Below, one piece after another: positions 9,521 through 20,935 of a stretch of DNA of 64,000 nt (positions are counted from its first letter, which is position 1; every line of letters begins with the position of its first letter). The position numbers and the translations under genes are program-made. This DNA is from Melitaea cinxia. Lineage: Eukaryota; Arthropoda; Insecta; Lepidoptera; Nymphalidae. Below the pieces are notes generated by a model, which was not told the origin of the DNA, ran no database searches, and was given only the letters and a program-made list of their open reading frames with translations. Location: NCBI RefSeq assembly GCF_905220565.1, contig NC_059401.1:1823001-1887000 (forward strand), read 5' to 3'.

Positions 9521-12069
9521 GTAAGTATTTTAAAATTATCTTCTATCTATGATGTAAACAAAAGAAAAAAAAAATGTTTCTATACAAGCTGCGTGATGAC
9601 GTATGGTTTTATTAGTAATTTAATTTGATAAAATAATATATTACTTCATTTTTTCTCATTATTTACCTACTCAATATTTTCAGATACTTGCAGAAATAAA
9701 TCAAACTGAGTGTCTCAACGAAACTGATTCCTTTTCGCCTTTCACTAAAACGAAAATAAAACTTGTGGCAGACTATGAAAGTGACCATAGTACGATCATA
9801 ATGCGACGAACATCTTCAAGGTCATCAAGCTCTTCTTCTAATTCGTCTGCGCCAGATACCTTATCCTCTGCAAACATTACTGACCAGCAAGCTCAGGAAC
9901 TAAATATCAGTCCATCAATATCTAGATTGGGCGAGTGTAAGGAGAATATTGATCAACGTGCCAGAGTATGTTATTTTGCTACCATTGTAATAGTTGTTAT
10001 TGCATATTATGTAAGTTTTAGTACAGTTATTAAGTAAACGCATTTGTTTTCAGATATCAATTGAAAGTCAAGCGCACGCATCTAGTTCGCGAGAACCAAG
10101 AAATTATCGTGCTAGAAATGAGCCAATCATAATTTCCCCTCGGTTTACCGATGAAAGTGATGTAGACGATGATGTTGTTGACCCTACCTTCGACATTGAT
10201 GACCAACAAGCCGCTGTATATGGTAACAGACGTAGGAATTATTTATTTCCGTCAAACACAAATATTAATTCTAGTTCTGATAGTGATTCTGTTGATCATG
10301 GCAATCAACGTGGCAGAAAGAGGGTAAGGAATCCTACAAAATGGAAACAAAACCGGGCTAAGAGATTGCGTAACGAAGGTCAAACATATAATTCAATGTC
10401 GAAGACACAGAAGACCATCCCATCTCGGTGTTTGAAAGTTCCATGCTCAAATTGTAGGCTGCAATGTAGTCAACGCATTAATGATGAAAATAGATACGAA
10501 ATTTTCAAAAATTTTTGGAAATTAGGAGTCTTATACAAGCAGAGATTATTTATCACTTCTTGTATGTTGGATGTTCAACCTAGGTACAAGTACACGAATG
10601 CCGAAAATCCACGTCGTCCTAATAAGGCTTTTTACTTTACTGTCAATGATGAAAAGGTAAGGGTTTGTAAAACTTTTTTCAAAAATACTTTAGATATAAC
10701 GGACAGAATGATATTTACTATAAGGTCAAATACGAATGAAAACGGGTTTGCGTTGGAAGAAAGACGTGGAAAACATGGCAATAATAAAAAAATAAGTGCT
10801 GAATTGGTGGCAGATATAAAAAATCATATTGATTCTATACCTCGCATGGAATCCCATTACACCAGATCCAAAACTGGTAAAGAATATATAGATGGTAGTA
10901 AAACTATTAAAGACCTATACACAGATTTTGCAAACAGACAGAAAGAAAATAATAGAAAGACCGGCAATTACATAAATTATTACAAGATTTTCAACACTGA
11001 ATATAACCTAAGTTTCCATCATCCCAAAAAAGATCAATGCGATATGTGTGTCAGTTACGAAAATTCCAATGATAGCCAAAGAATACTCATAGAAGATAAG
11101 TATAGAACACATTTGAAGGAAAAAGAATTAAGTAGGAAAGAAAAATTGAACGATAGGATAAATGCAGACACCGTTAATAAAGTTGTAGTTTACGACTTGG
11201 AAGCTGTTTTGTCTTGTCCTAGAGGAGAAACATCGGCGTTTTACTACAAATCAAAATTAAACAGTTACAATCTGACTTTAACAGAACTTAACAATAAAAA
11301 CTGTAAGACTGCGTACGATAACGTCCACTGTTACTTTTGGACAGAGTTTAACGCTAAACGGGGAGCCATAGAAATAGGTTCTTGTGTTTGGGATTACTTA
11401 AAGATAATCAGTACAGCGAGCAGTGGTGAAGAAGAAAATAACGTTATATTTTATTCCGACAATTGTTGCGGTCAGAATAAAAATAAATTTATAGCAACTA
11501 TGTATTTATATGCGGTACAAAATTTGAAAATTAAAAGCATAACCCATAAGTTTCTTATAAGAGGTCACACGCAGAATGAGGCAGACAGTGTGCACAGCCT
11601 CATTGAGAAGGAAATAAAGAAAAATTTAAAAGGAGGTCCAATCTATACTCCTGATCAGTATATCCCATTAATAAAATCTGCAAAAAAAAGTAGGCCAGCC
11701 ATAAATGTACACGAATTTACTTATGATTCATTTGTAAATATTAAAGAACTACAAGAAGATTGGGGATACAATTTTAATGTAGACATTAACGGAAGAACAG
11801 TTAACTGGAACGAAATAAAACAAATGAAAATGATTAAAGGAAATCCTTTTTCATTTTACTATAAAAATTCATACGAGGATGAATCCTATATAGAAGTAAA
11901 CGTAAGAAACAAGAGAAAGAAAATGAAGCCTGAGCGTGAGATACACCTAAAACCAGCGTATACAGGGAATCAACCCTTAAGTGAGAATAAGAAGAAGGAT
12001 TTGAAAGAACTCCTCACGAAAGGGTTAATCCCTGCTTACTATACCAATTTCTATAATACAATATTGTAG
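9404..12069 (+). CDS. DUF7869-like, transposase-related protein, three coding exons, 804 aa
   Basis: Coding exons are 9404-9520, 9684-9965 and 10054-12069, all joined in phase 0 (gtaagt/ttttcag and gtatgt/ttttcag). The N-terminal 230 residues are Ser-rich and acidic. A basic stretch (RVRNPTKWKQNRAKRLRN, about 222-239) precedes a Cys cluster (C259, C264, C267, C271). HHPKKDQCDMC follows at about 455-465. The RNase H-like region has D514 (VVYDLEAVL), D602 (YSDNCCGQNKN) and E642 (HTQNEADSVHSLIEKE), an arrangement resembling a DDE/D catalytic triad. I recognise the family from uncharacterised arthropod proteins; the catalytic role is inference. The frame is intact over 804 codons, I found no terminal inverted repeats, and spliced introns plus a 5' exon suggest a host gene, either domesticated or a recent element. 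Confidence 0.75.
9684..9965 (+). CDS. coding exon 2 of the DUF7869-like gene
   Basis: 94 codons between TATTTTCAG and GTATGT. The product is Ser-rich (SSRSSSSSSNSSAP) and acidic, probably disordered. Confidence 0.75.
10054..12069 (+). CDS. coding exon 3 of the DUF7869-like gene
   Basis: After TTTGTTTTCAG the frame stays open for 671 codons to TAG at 12067-12069. It holds the basic motif, both Cys/His clusters and the presumed D-D-E residues. AATAAA-type signals occur near 12452 and 12484. Confidence 0.8.
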   Translation: MSIESQAHASSSREPRNYRARNEPIIISPRFTDESDVDDDVVDPTFDIDDQQAAVYGNRRRNYLFPSNTNINSSSDSDSVDHGNQRGRKRVRNPTKWKQNRAKRLRNEGQTYNSMSKTQKTIPSRCLKVPCSNCRLQCSQRINDENRYEIFKNFWKLGVLYKQRLFITSCMLDVQPRYKYTNAENPRRPNKAFYFTVNDEKVRVCKTFFKNTLDITDRMIFTIRSNTNENGFALEERRGKHGNNKKISAELVADIKNHIDSIPRMESHYTRSKTGKEYIDGSKTIKDLYTDFANRQKENNRKTGNYINYYKIFNTEYNLSFHHPKKDQCDMCVSYENSNDSQRILIEDKYRTHLKEKELSRKEKLNDRINADTVNKVVVYDLEAVLSCPRGETSAFYYKSKLNSYNLTLTELNNKNCKTAYDNVHCYFWTEFNAKRGAIEIGSCVWDYLKIISTASSGEEENNVIFYSDNCCGQNKNKFIATMYLYAVQNLKIKSITHKFLIRGHTQNEADSVHSLIEKEIKKNLKGGPIYTPDQYIPLIKSAKKSRPAINVHEFTYDSFVNIKELQEDWGYNFNVDINGRTVNWNEIKQMKMIKGNPFSFYYKNSYEDESYIEVNVRNKRKKMKPEREIHLKPAYTGNQPLSENKKKDLKELLTKGLIPAYYTNFYNTIL

Positions 12070-13819
12070 AAATATTCATATTAAGTATCATCGATCTCAT
12101 TTTATGCCATTATAATTATTAATAATTGTGATAGTTGATTTTAAATAGATTTTTATGATTCTTTTCTTTTAATAGTTATGTAACTATGTTCGAATTTATA
12201 TTTTTAGGTATTGTCAAAACGTGTTCAATTGTGCACCAACTTTTGTAAGAATTTTATGTTGTGACTCAAAGAAGGGTAAACTGTAATAGGATTCCAAGCT
12301 AAATATTTGTACTGACTGATTTAATTAAACTGTTAATAATTATTATAATATTGAAGTTTTTTTTTTTAAATTCCTTTAATATTAAACAGGTGCATTATGA
12401 AATAGATTTAAACATTTTAACTTTTTATAAAGTAAAAAAGCATTATTCCATAATAAATGAAATTTTACAAATTGTTAATTAATAATAAAATGCATTAATA
12501 TGTTTTATGTTGTAGGATATTTTAAATACTAAGTTGCATTTTAATCATAAAACGAACTAAGTAACTAGTGTCTTTTTACAAATACTGTATCTTTTAAAAT
12601 ATAATGAACACTAATTATATATACATATTATTTGAAAGATTAGTTCATAGACAATATATAAGATGTACTATCATATCTAGATTGCGTCTAATATTAAAGA
12701 TATAAAAGCTTTTTATGACCGAGTCGGCGTTACGAAACTTTAAACGCGATTTCCCAAAAAACTTGTTTTTTGGATTATTGCAGTTTATTATTAAATGAGC
12801 GATATATTATTACTAAATAGTTTTTATACTATTTTAGAATCAATGTCATTCGACTTGTGTTCTTTGAGCTGACAGGTGTCTATATATTATGAATTTATGG
12901 TTTAAGTTTTTTTTTTAAATGTAAATCTGTTAAGTTTTGTATATAAAGTTATTTTACGTTACTCGTTAATTTCTAAGATGTAAAATAACTCCTTTTATCT
13001 TTGTATGCTGTAACATAAGGAGTTATATGTAACTGTTTTGTATATATAATGTAAGCTTTCATATACGAGTGGATTGTATGGGAGTATTAGTTGTGCTTGT
13101 TTGTGATTGAAGTAAATACGATTTTTATTAAATTGTTGTTCATCGCTAACTTTTCAATTCTCTTTTGTATTTTCATCAATTAATTTTACCGTTTTTCTAT
13201 AAAGTGTAAATTAGTCTTAAGTAATTTATTTATGTTGTAAGTATATTGATTAACAGCTGCTTTATTTGATTCATCGTTATATTTTTTTTTTTGTGACTCC
13301 CGAAGATTTTAGACTTAACGTCATATAGTTTAGTGGAATGTCGACTGAATTGACAAAATACTACAACTGAATACGAATTCAGAAAAAATTTGGGTACTGA
13401 TATCCTTTTAGAGGCAATAGCATATCTCCTTTTATTGTAAGTCAACTAAACTATCTGGTGGTAAAAAATATGCAGTTTACAATTCTCTGTTAATTAAATG
13501 TTAATATATAATAGGTGTTTTTTCTAGTAAATGGTGAAATTAATTGTTTAAAACATACGATTTTCTATATTGTTTTTGATTGTATAAAACAAGTGTCGAG
13601 ATCTAAAATAAAACTCAAAAGGAATCCTGTAAAAGTACTTTTATTAAACCCGTCCTTTAAAAGGTCATATGCCTTTTTTAACTATGTAAAACGATAAACA
13701 CAACTTCGCCATGACAAGGCCTTCAAAAATTGTAAGGGTGACTGATTTCGTTTTTGGTTTTATGCATGCCTTGTTCTTCAATTTCTACCCCTTTTAGTAA
13801 TAAAATGTCATTTAAGGAG
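12070..13819. other. intergenic, AT-rich, convergent 3' ends
   Basis: This lies between the stop codon of the DUF7869-like gene (plus) and that of the GMC oxidoreductase (minus), so it should hold both 3' UTRs. Several AATAAA/ATTAAA forms are present. No ORF or recognisable repeat was seen. Confidence 0.6.
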
Positions 13820-15385
13820 TTAAACTCTTTTCGCACAGGCATCAAAATGTTGTACTTCACTCTTATCACTACATTGGTCACGTAAGACATTATCACTTTT
13901 AATCATATCGGATGCTTTTTCAGCAATCATCAAAACTGAAGCGTATGTATTACCGCTTATTATTGTTGGCATTATACTCGCATCGACTACTCTTAAACCT
14001 TTAACGCCTCTGACTCTTAATTTTTCGTCTACCACGCCTTCTCCATCAGGACCCATTGCGCATGTTCCTGAATAATGAAATTGTGACGCTGCCAAATTCA
14101 AAACATAACATTCCCAGTATTCTTCGCTACCAAATTTAGTTTTCTCACACTCTTTAACGTTTAAATCAATAATTTCTGAATTTATATCTTTAAAATATTT
14201 TGTGCTTGTAATATCAGTGAAGTCTTTAACGCTTTTTGCAAATTTCCTCAAGTCATCGTTGTTTGAAAAATATCCAGCGTTAATCATTGGTCCATTGTCT
14301 GGATTATTAGTTTTGAGTTGGACAGTTCCTCTCGATTTAGGGTGGAGAAAAGATATCAATGTGAATAAGATATCTCGATGGGTTGTGGAGTTTGCCATAG
14401 CGATACAAATTTCATCATTCCATTCGAATACTTGGGAACATATCAGCGCTGGTAATAAAGAACCGCTTTTGATGGGAATCGCCGTAACTTGGTAGTCTGG
14501 AAATTTTTGGTCCTTGTCTAACGCCACTAAACCCATTATAGTAGCAACAGGTAGATGGTCAACTTGAGTCAAAACTCTAAAATTGTCCATGAAAAATTTC
14601 GAATCATTTCTGCTTGTTAAAAGAAGAGGGACTAACATGTGATCTTGCAAATTATAGCCAACATTAGGAATATCAACCCGAGTTTCAATGTTAACTTCTT
14701 CTAAATGTTCTTTTGGCCCAATTCCTGATAGCATTAATAATTTAGGGCTATTTAAAGAACCAGCGGAAATTATGATTTCGTTTTTTGCAAATATTCTTTT
14801 TTTAACATTATTTTCATTAACTTCTACGGCAATAGCTTTTTTATTGCTGTCCAAAATTATTTTGGTGGCAACTGTTTTTTTAAGTATATGTAAATTTGAT
14901 CTGTTCATGATTGGTTTTATGTATGCTAGTGACGAGCTTTGGCGGCGATGTTTTTGACTATCGATCGTGAAGCTTGGTACATAATACCCAAGCCGATTGA
15001 AGCCGTTTGTGTCAGCTAAGATGTTGTGCCCCTTTTCTTTAAATGCACTAAAATATTCTTTGGTTTCATGTTCCCACAGTGGTTGTGATACACTAAGGTA
15101 ACTGTTAGAATCTGATTTTGTGTTTGATCGTTCGATTTTTATGAAATATTTGATAACTGTAATCCAATCCCATCCTGTATTCCCTCGTTCCACCCAATCT
15201 TGGTAGTCTTCCTCATTTCCTTTCACGTAGTACATGTAATTGACACTGCTAGAACCTCCGAGGCTTTTTCCTTGAATGGTGTGGATTTTCTTCCGCTTAT
15301 GCGTCTGCCCGGAATAGCCATCGTCTGTCGTGTAGTATCCCCAATCGGGTAATGTTGCACCAAGCAACACAGATACACCTGGGAT
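13820..15385 (-). CDS. GMC oxidoreductase exon 3 (last)
   Basis: It starts after TTGGTTTTCAG with IPGVSVLLGATLPDWGYY and encodes residues 89-609, including the FAD-attachment loop, the substrate domain and the C-terminal catalytic His/Asn. The Met 14 codons upstream of the acceptor lies in the intron and is not the real start. Confidence 0.9.
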   Translation of the reverse strand: MPGVSVLLGATLPDWGYYTTDDGYSGQTHKRKKIHTIQGKSLGGSSSVNYMYYVKGNEEDYQDWVERGNTGWDWITVIKYFIKIERSNTKSDSNSYLSVSQPLWEHETKEYFSAFKEKGHNILADTNGFNRLGYYVPSFTIDSQKHRRQSSSLAYIKPIMNRSNLHILKKTVATKIILDSNKKAIAVEVNENNVKKRIFAKNEIIISAGSLNSPKLLMLSGIGPKEHLEEVNIETRVDIPNVGYNLQDHMLVPLLLTSRNDSKFFMDNFRVLTQVDHLPVATIMGLVALDKDQKFPDYQVTAIPIKSGSLLPALICSQVFEWNDEICIAMANSTTHRDILFTLISFLHPKSRGTVQLKTNNPDNGPMINAGYFSNNDDLRKFAKSVKDFTDITSTKYFKDINSEIIDLNVKECEKTKFGSEEYWECYVLNLAASQFHYSGTCAMGPDGEGVVDEKLRVRGVKGLRVVDASIMPTIISGNTYASVLMIAEKASDMIKSDNVLRDQCSDKSEVQHFDACAKRV

Positions 15386-18300
15386 CTGAAAACCAATTGA
15401 AAAGAAATAAATTACTAATAATTCCAACCGACTTTTAATTTATTGATGAAATATAAACATCATCTAAGAAGGCATTTATTCAGTGGCGTAGTGTGGGGTT
15501 TTGTAGGGGCCCACCGCAAATTTAGTGCCCCTACCTAATTGTATTTTTTTTATTTAATTAGGGATCGTTTATTAATCACCCGATATGTTTATTAGCCACT
15601 TTTTGAACCCCTACCAGTCCTTAGTGATATGTGGTGAGGCTTTAGATTACCCCCTCATCTGCCCAAAATCACGTTTCTTTTTGCAAACCCTATCTTTGTT
15701 GGATGATCAGGTATAATCTGATTAACTCTTGGAAAATTAGGCACTTTGTAACACGATGTTACTTATTTTCAGACAGACATAAAGCGTGGTATATGTTGAT
15801 TGTTTTTTTGAAATTGCGCTTTTGATGATCAATAAATACACGTGATGTCTCAGTAATGTTATCCCTTATCTGTTAACGTTACTTAAAATTTGGACGTGTA
15901 TTGGATTTATTTTTTTGTCAATCGGGGTAATTTTACCCTTTGGTTTCCTCCAAGGGCCATGGCTCCCCCGGCACCCCCAGGCTACGACGCTGCATTTATT
16001 TAATGAAACTGACATTTAGAGCGCAACATAAACACGTTATTTTTAAAAATTTTACGTTTTGGACTTTATAATTACTTCTGATACATATGGAGGATCATCT
16101 CCAGCCTCGATGAGGAGCACGCTCCAGTTGCGAACTTCTGTGAGCCGGTTGGCGACTACGCAGCCCGCTGAACCTCCGCCCACGATCACGAAGTCGAAAC
16201 TTTGACCATCTAAAATGAATAATATGGTGTAGGTACATGAAAATACTCGTTGCAAACCACATTCAAATTTAAAAAAGGAGATATTTATATTTCACTTAGT
16301 GGCTATTTTATATTTAAATCAACCCACAATAGTCACATTTTTCAACGCTTTGCATGTAATATTTTCCACTTGAGTGCCTTCGTCCACGTTTTAAACAAAA
16401 TCTCATGCAAAATTTAGGTATGCGAGGTCTCACGAGATAAGATTGTTCGTACCTTGATATGCGTTTTTTTATAGTATGTTATTTTTGAATAACAAAACTA
16501 CCAGTTCCCACAAAGTCTAAACGCAAAATTAAAATGATTTTCGTTTAAAACTGAAAGTATTATACATTTTTTATTTCTTTTATAAATAGAAGAACACAGG
16601 GTGAAATTGACTTGCTCAAAACTTGCAGCTTCAATATTCAATATTCTTACTGTTACTGGCATCCATAGGTTATGGTATTCCCTTGCCGACATGTGGATCG
16701 TAATTTTGTTTATCGCCCAGCGAGTTAAAAAAATAAAATGGTCTTAGTAAAGATGACTAATCTCTTCCTATATATAAAACAAGTAGGTATGCCATTTTAA
16801 CTAGTGTTGTATTGTCGCTTTAATTCGACATAGGTTTTGTAACTAATTTTGAACAGACGGTTATTTGAAATATAATGAAAGGTTTTAGAAAGTCTTGTTG
16901 AAGGCTTGTGTATTTAAAATGAATTACGATAGCAAAAAAGATTTTAATAATTAAATGGTCCCTAAATTCCGAATCGATGAAGTAAATGTCAAGCAACAGT
17001 TCTACTGTCAAATCGTAAGCTCTGCTGAAATTTTTTATTTGGATCCAGATAACCCAGATTTATAAATTGTATGAAAATTTGGTTTTTTTTAAATGTATAG
17101 ACTAGCGCTTGACTGCGATCTCACCTGATGGTAAGTGAAGATGCAGCCTAAGATGGTGCGCGCTTGCCTAGAAGATGCCTACTCTTGATTTAAATCCCTG
17201 TTTCAAACACACAATAATTTACAATAACTTCCCATACAAATCATCGTTTTTTATTTGGAATTTTCAGCAGGGAGTTCATTTGAAAAGTTTAAAGATAAAT
17301 TAACATTTTATCCCTATAACTTATATAATAAACGTTTTGTTTGTCATTATTCTTGTTCTCTAAAATAAATTTTTGATGACCTTTATGAAAAAAAAAAACC
17401 GTTGGCGCAACGGTCACAGCCATGGATTGTACCTGTTGCACTGGCGGTTGCGGGTTCGACCCCCGCACATGACAAACATTTGTATTGGCCATACAGGTGT
17501 TTACCGTGGTCTGGGTGTTTTTGCAGTCATTGTAAGTCTCCCCACCGTGCCTCGCAGAGAACGTTAAGCCGTCGGTCCCGGTTGTTATCATGTACACCTG
17601 ATAGCGATCGTTACTCATAGTAGCGAATATATCCGCTAATCCGCATTGAAGCAGCGTGGTGGATTAAGCTCTGATCTTTCTACATGGGGAAAGAGGCCTA
17701 TGCTCAGTAGTGGGATATTACAGGCTAAAGCGCGACTATGAAAATGTGTCCTTGATTGTTTTTTTATTTTAATGTTACAATTCATCGTTTTGGCGCCGCG
17801 CTAAACGCAAATACGTAATATAATTGTGAAGGTATCCGTAGTAAATATATATCTCAGGGAACTGGAAGGCCGATATTTTTGTCTTCTATATACTTTAAGA
17901 AGTAACGTATTTAGATGAATCCTCTAAAGTACAAATTCAAGAGCATGTATTATGAACAAGTGTTCGTTAAAAACAACACTAATAATAAGATCATAGTAAT
18001 TAATCGATATAATTTCGAAAACAAAGTGTCTAAGATCTGTTGACACAAAATTCAACCAATCAAAGGCGCAAAATCTTTGCAGAATCTTGGTGTGACACTC
18101 GCATACAGATGCTAAACAATGTTTTAGAAACAAATTGTAATAAGTCATAAAATGTTATTGGTAGAGATGCCACGAATATTCGGCAATTATTCGGTATTCG
18201 GCTATTCGGCCTCTTTTTTTCGGTATTCGGCCGAATATGGTTAACCATTTGGCCGAATACCGAATAGCAATTTTTTTATTACTTACTAACTGTTTTTCCG

Positions 18301-20194
18301 CAACTTCGCGTAAATTATAGCCCATGTCCTTTCTAAGGCTCTAGAGTATCTGTGTACCAAATTTCATTTAAATCGGTTCAGCAGCTTGGGCGTGAATTCA
18401 CGATAAACAGATTTACTTCCTTATTTATGATAAAATACAGTAAGGATTACCAAATAAATTATGAAAAAACTCAAAATATTACTCACAAAGATATTTATTT
18501 AACCAAAAAAGAACTTACAAATTAATATTTAAAATCTACCAGTGATAAGAAACAAACACAACAAACAAACTGCCAGTTTATTGTCTTCACTATAAATTTC
18601 ATAATAGTTCCAAATAGGCGATTTCTTATTAAATTGATTCATTTTGCTTTTTTCGAACAAACGGTGATATTTCTTATGGTAATCAATAACATTAAATGTT
18701 ATAAGTATTTCAGTAGGTATACAGTACGTACGATGCACCAACGACCAACAAATAAAGCAGGTTGTAACACGACCGTGAAGTACGTATTACTTCAGCGATG
18801 CAAGTTTAAACTCGTACGATGACGAGTTGTGTCTTGTCGCCCGCGAAAAGTACTAAGTGTGGCCGAATACTCGGCTGCCGAATGTTCGGCGCTTCGGCCA
18901 AGAGCCTCGCCGAACATTCGGTATTCGGTATTCGGCCAAATTACTATTCGTGGCATCTCTAGTTATTGGTGTCAGATAAGATAAGATAGGTCAAGGATTT
19001 GGCTCCTCGTTTAATAAAAATATAAAGAATCTATTGATTTTTGTTCGCCTGGAGCGAAGTAGGAATGTCAAATAATAAAAAAATTAAATAGAATTAGACG
19101 CAAAAAAACTCTGTCGTTTTCTTACTATATGGTGACAGTTTGGCTATAAATAAATTGGATTTAATAAAAGATATTGAAAATATAAAGATAAAAATAAAAG
19201 TTAACGCATATCTAATTGAAATCGAATCACCTTATTATTTTTTGCTTATTTTGCGTAAATCAGTGTATATCAGAATGTTACTAATATAAAATGTATCGCA
19301 ATATTGTAACGTTACATGCAAGAGTACACAAAATGCATAAATCGCCAACTGGTTTAACAACTATTGCTTACTTACGAAGAGTAGGTACTGAGACTATCTT
19401 AACACTTTACGTAGGTGTACTATAGGCCCATTCAGTTGTTGTAAAAAAAAAATTAGCAGTATCACATGGTTATAGCACCGCAGATCCGCCCAAACCGGGG
19501 CACCGTACGTCGACATACTCCGGCAGACTACGAAATATAGCTGCCTGCAGGAGCGCTGGGTCATCCGAGGTATGGTTATAGCACCCTACTCCAATAAAAT
19601 TTAATTGCGCTGGGCAACCTACATTCGAGCTACAGCCACAGAATAAAAATGCTAACATCTTCCTCTGAACGGATATTTACACCCGAACCGAACCAAAATG
19701 AAATCGCCTGCAAATATTTCATTGCTTGTCATAGACTAACTCTCCACAGGGTGTTGGAGGTTTGGTATCATTATACTTACCCTACCCTTGGTACGCAGCT
19801 TATAGTATATCAGTTCAGCACCACATTTATACAAGACAAATATTTACAAAAAAAAAAATCTGATCCAAGCGGTCAGAAAATGTAGTAGCGTCGTCGAGGA
19901 AGCCTCTGAACTACTACACCAGAAATATTTTCCAATGTCTACAACTGTTAACATACGCTACGATTCAACCTATAACATCCCACAGCTGGGCATAACCCTC
20001 TCTTTCTACACGTAGGACTAAGATAAATGCTACAAATAATTAAAAGTAAATATGTATAACATACCTATAACATTCGCGTTCTTTGGGTAATTCTGTGGAT
20101 ACAGACTCGATGTTATTATGAGAACAGCGATCTGGACGAACGTGAGGACTGGCACAAGGATCTTCACTTGAAAATGAGCCCATATGAACCACAT
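13820..20194 (-). CDS. GMC oxidoreductase, glucose dehydrogenase (FAD, quinone)-like, three exons, 609 aa
   Basis: Exons (minus) are 20194-20065, 16209-16076 and 15385-13820. Their lengths (130+134+1566 nt) give 610 codons with matching phases; the first junction splits a GAT codon. The N-terminus has a hydrophobic signal or anchor segment (ILVPVLTFVQIAVLIITSS, about 12-30). The FAD-binding GGGSAG is at 54-59, the GMC signature KSLGGSSSVNYMYYVKG at about 128-144, the second signature SLNSPKLLMLSGIGP mid-protein, and the active-site His (HYSGTC) at 525 with Asn (SGNT) at 567. It should oxidise a small alcohol or sugar and pass electrons to a quinone-type acceptor, probably outside the cell. 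Insects have many GMC paralogues (glucose dehydrogenase, ecdysone oxidase, others), so I assign no symbol or substrate. Confidence 0.9.
15481..15992. mobile_element. non-autonomous hAT-type MITE, 512 bp, in GMC intron 2
   Basis: Ends are CAGTGGCGTAGTGTGGGG and, inverted, CCCCAGGCTACGACGCTG. A perfect 8-bp duplication CATTTATT flanks it (15473-15480 and 15993-16000). No transposase ORF. Confidence 0.9.
16076..16209 (-). CDS. GMC oxidoreductase exon 2
   Basis: 134 bp between ATTTTAG and GTAATT. It carries the FAD-binding Rossmann motif DFVIVGGGSAGCVVANRL and VLLIEAGDDPP. Phase 2 in, phase 0 out. Confidence 0.9.
17399..17732 (+). mobile_element. tRNA-derived SINE, full length
   Basis: A tRNA-like head with A-box-like TGGCGCAACGGTC and B box GGTTCGACCCC is followed by the family body (CCGTGGTCTGGGTGTTT, CGATCGTTACTCATAGTAG) and the tail GGGGAAAGAGGCCTATGC...GTGGGATATTACAGGC. 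Relatives lie at 25140, 34465, 40530, 57490 (minus) and 59510. Confidence 0.85.
18162..18961. mobile_element. non-autonomous hAT-type element, 800 bp, with TTCGG subterminal repeats
   Basis: Inverted ends are TAGAGATGCCACGAATA and TATTCGTGGCATCTCTA with one internal difference. A perfect 8-bp duplication GTTATTGG flanks it (18154-18161 and 18962-18969). Near both ends the motifs ATTCGG and CCGAATA repeat densely in both orientations, like transposase-binding arrays of hAT elements. The middle has no transposase. Confidence 0.9.
20065..20194 (-). CDS. GMC oxidoreductase exon 1 (start codon at 20194)
   Basis: The exon begins one base before ATG after AATTTGCAG, so there must be an upstream non-coding exon. 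It encodes MWFIWAHFQVKILVPVL... to ANVI plus one base, ending at GTATGT. A GC-richer patch at 23010-23095 could be the promoter and first exon, but I cannot show it. Confidence 0.85.
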
Positions 20195-20699
20195 TCTGCA
20201 AATTAATTGATATTGATTTTATAAAGTTTATTGATAGATTTATAAAAATTAAACTTGAACGTAACTAAGTAGTACCTAAAACTTATTTATTGTTGTATCA
20301 AATTCAGTAACTATGAGAAATATGCAAAACAACCGCCACACACTCCAAGTCATTTAATATTGTTACATATTTATCAAATTAAACTCGTAACCAGACGCTA
20401 ATTTGAAATAGCTATGACATTGCATTTATAATTGTTCAAAAAAAAAAGAATCATAAAAACGCTTAAAATATAATTAATTTAGATCATCTTTGCTATATGT
20501 GCAGACACGTGCAGATTTTTAATTTGCCAGCTTAATATAATAATTATCATGCAATTATACTTTTGAATTATAATATTAACTATATTATTTATGTTATTAA
20601 CGAAAAGATTAAAGGAAAGAGAACCAAAATATCTTAACTCTTGATCTCATAAGTCTCGCGATTGTCAATACGTCATTACTTTCGCTATTATGAATAAAA

Positions 20700-20935
20700 A
20701 CTTGCTGTGCCCGCGACTTCGTCCGCGTGGAAATTAACAAAAAAGTTATTTTTCAGTTCACAGAGTTATAAAATGAATAAATTTCTAAAATAAAAGTAGC
20801 TTAGGTTACTCCTTACTACATCCATATGCCAATGAAATCATATCCTTATGCCAATGAAAGTCCCGTCAAAAATCGGTACAGCCGTTTCAGAGATTAGCCG
20901 GAATTAACAGACAGACAGACAGACAGACAAAAATT
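20700..20935 (+). repeat. dispersed repeat with (ACAG)n tail
   Basis: It starts GCTGTGCCCGCGACTTCGTC and continues to AAATCGGTACAGCCGTTTCA, then CAGACAGACAGACAGAC. This design is common in moth genomes; it is probably a non-LTR element 3' end. Confidence 0.55.

Larger units (their letters stand above)
16210..20064 (-). other. GMC oxidoreductase intron 1 (3.9 kb)
   Basis: It holds a repeat fragment near 17096-17165 (GCGCTTGACTGCGATCTCAC), a SINE (17399-17732), an 800-bp hAT element (18162-18961) and a short minus-strand SINE/LINE tail near 19960-20015. A segment at 19470-19830 has higher GC and a repeated GGTTATAGCACC but no feature I can name. Confidence 0.7.

Noticed and set aside
14202..14957. 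Plus-strand ORFs of 97 and 89 codons
   Set aside because: Antisense shadows of GMC oxidoreductase exon 3.
17399..17480. tRNA gene (A and B boxes)
   Set aside because: The tRNA-like head is fused to the SINE body and tail, repeated at five other sites, and does not fold as a full tRNA by eye.
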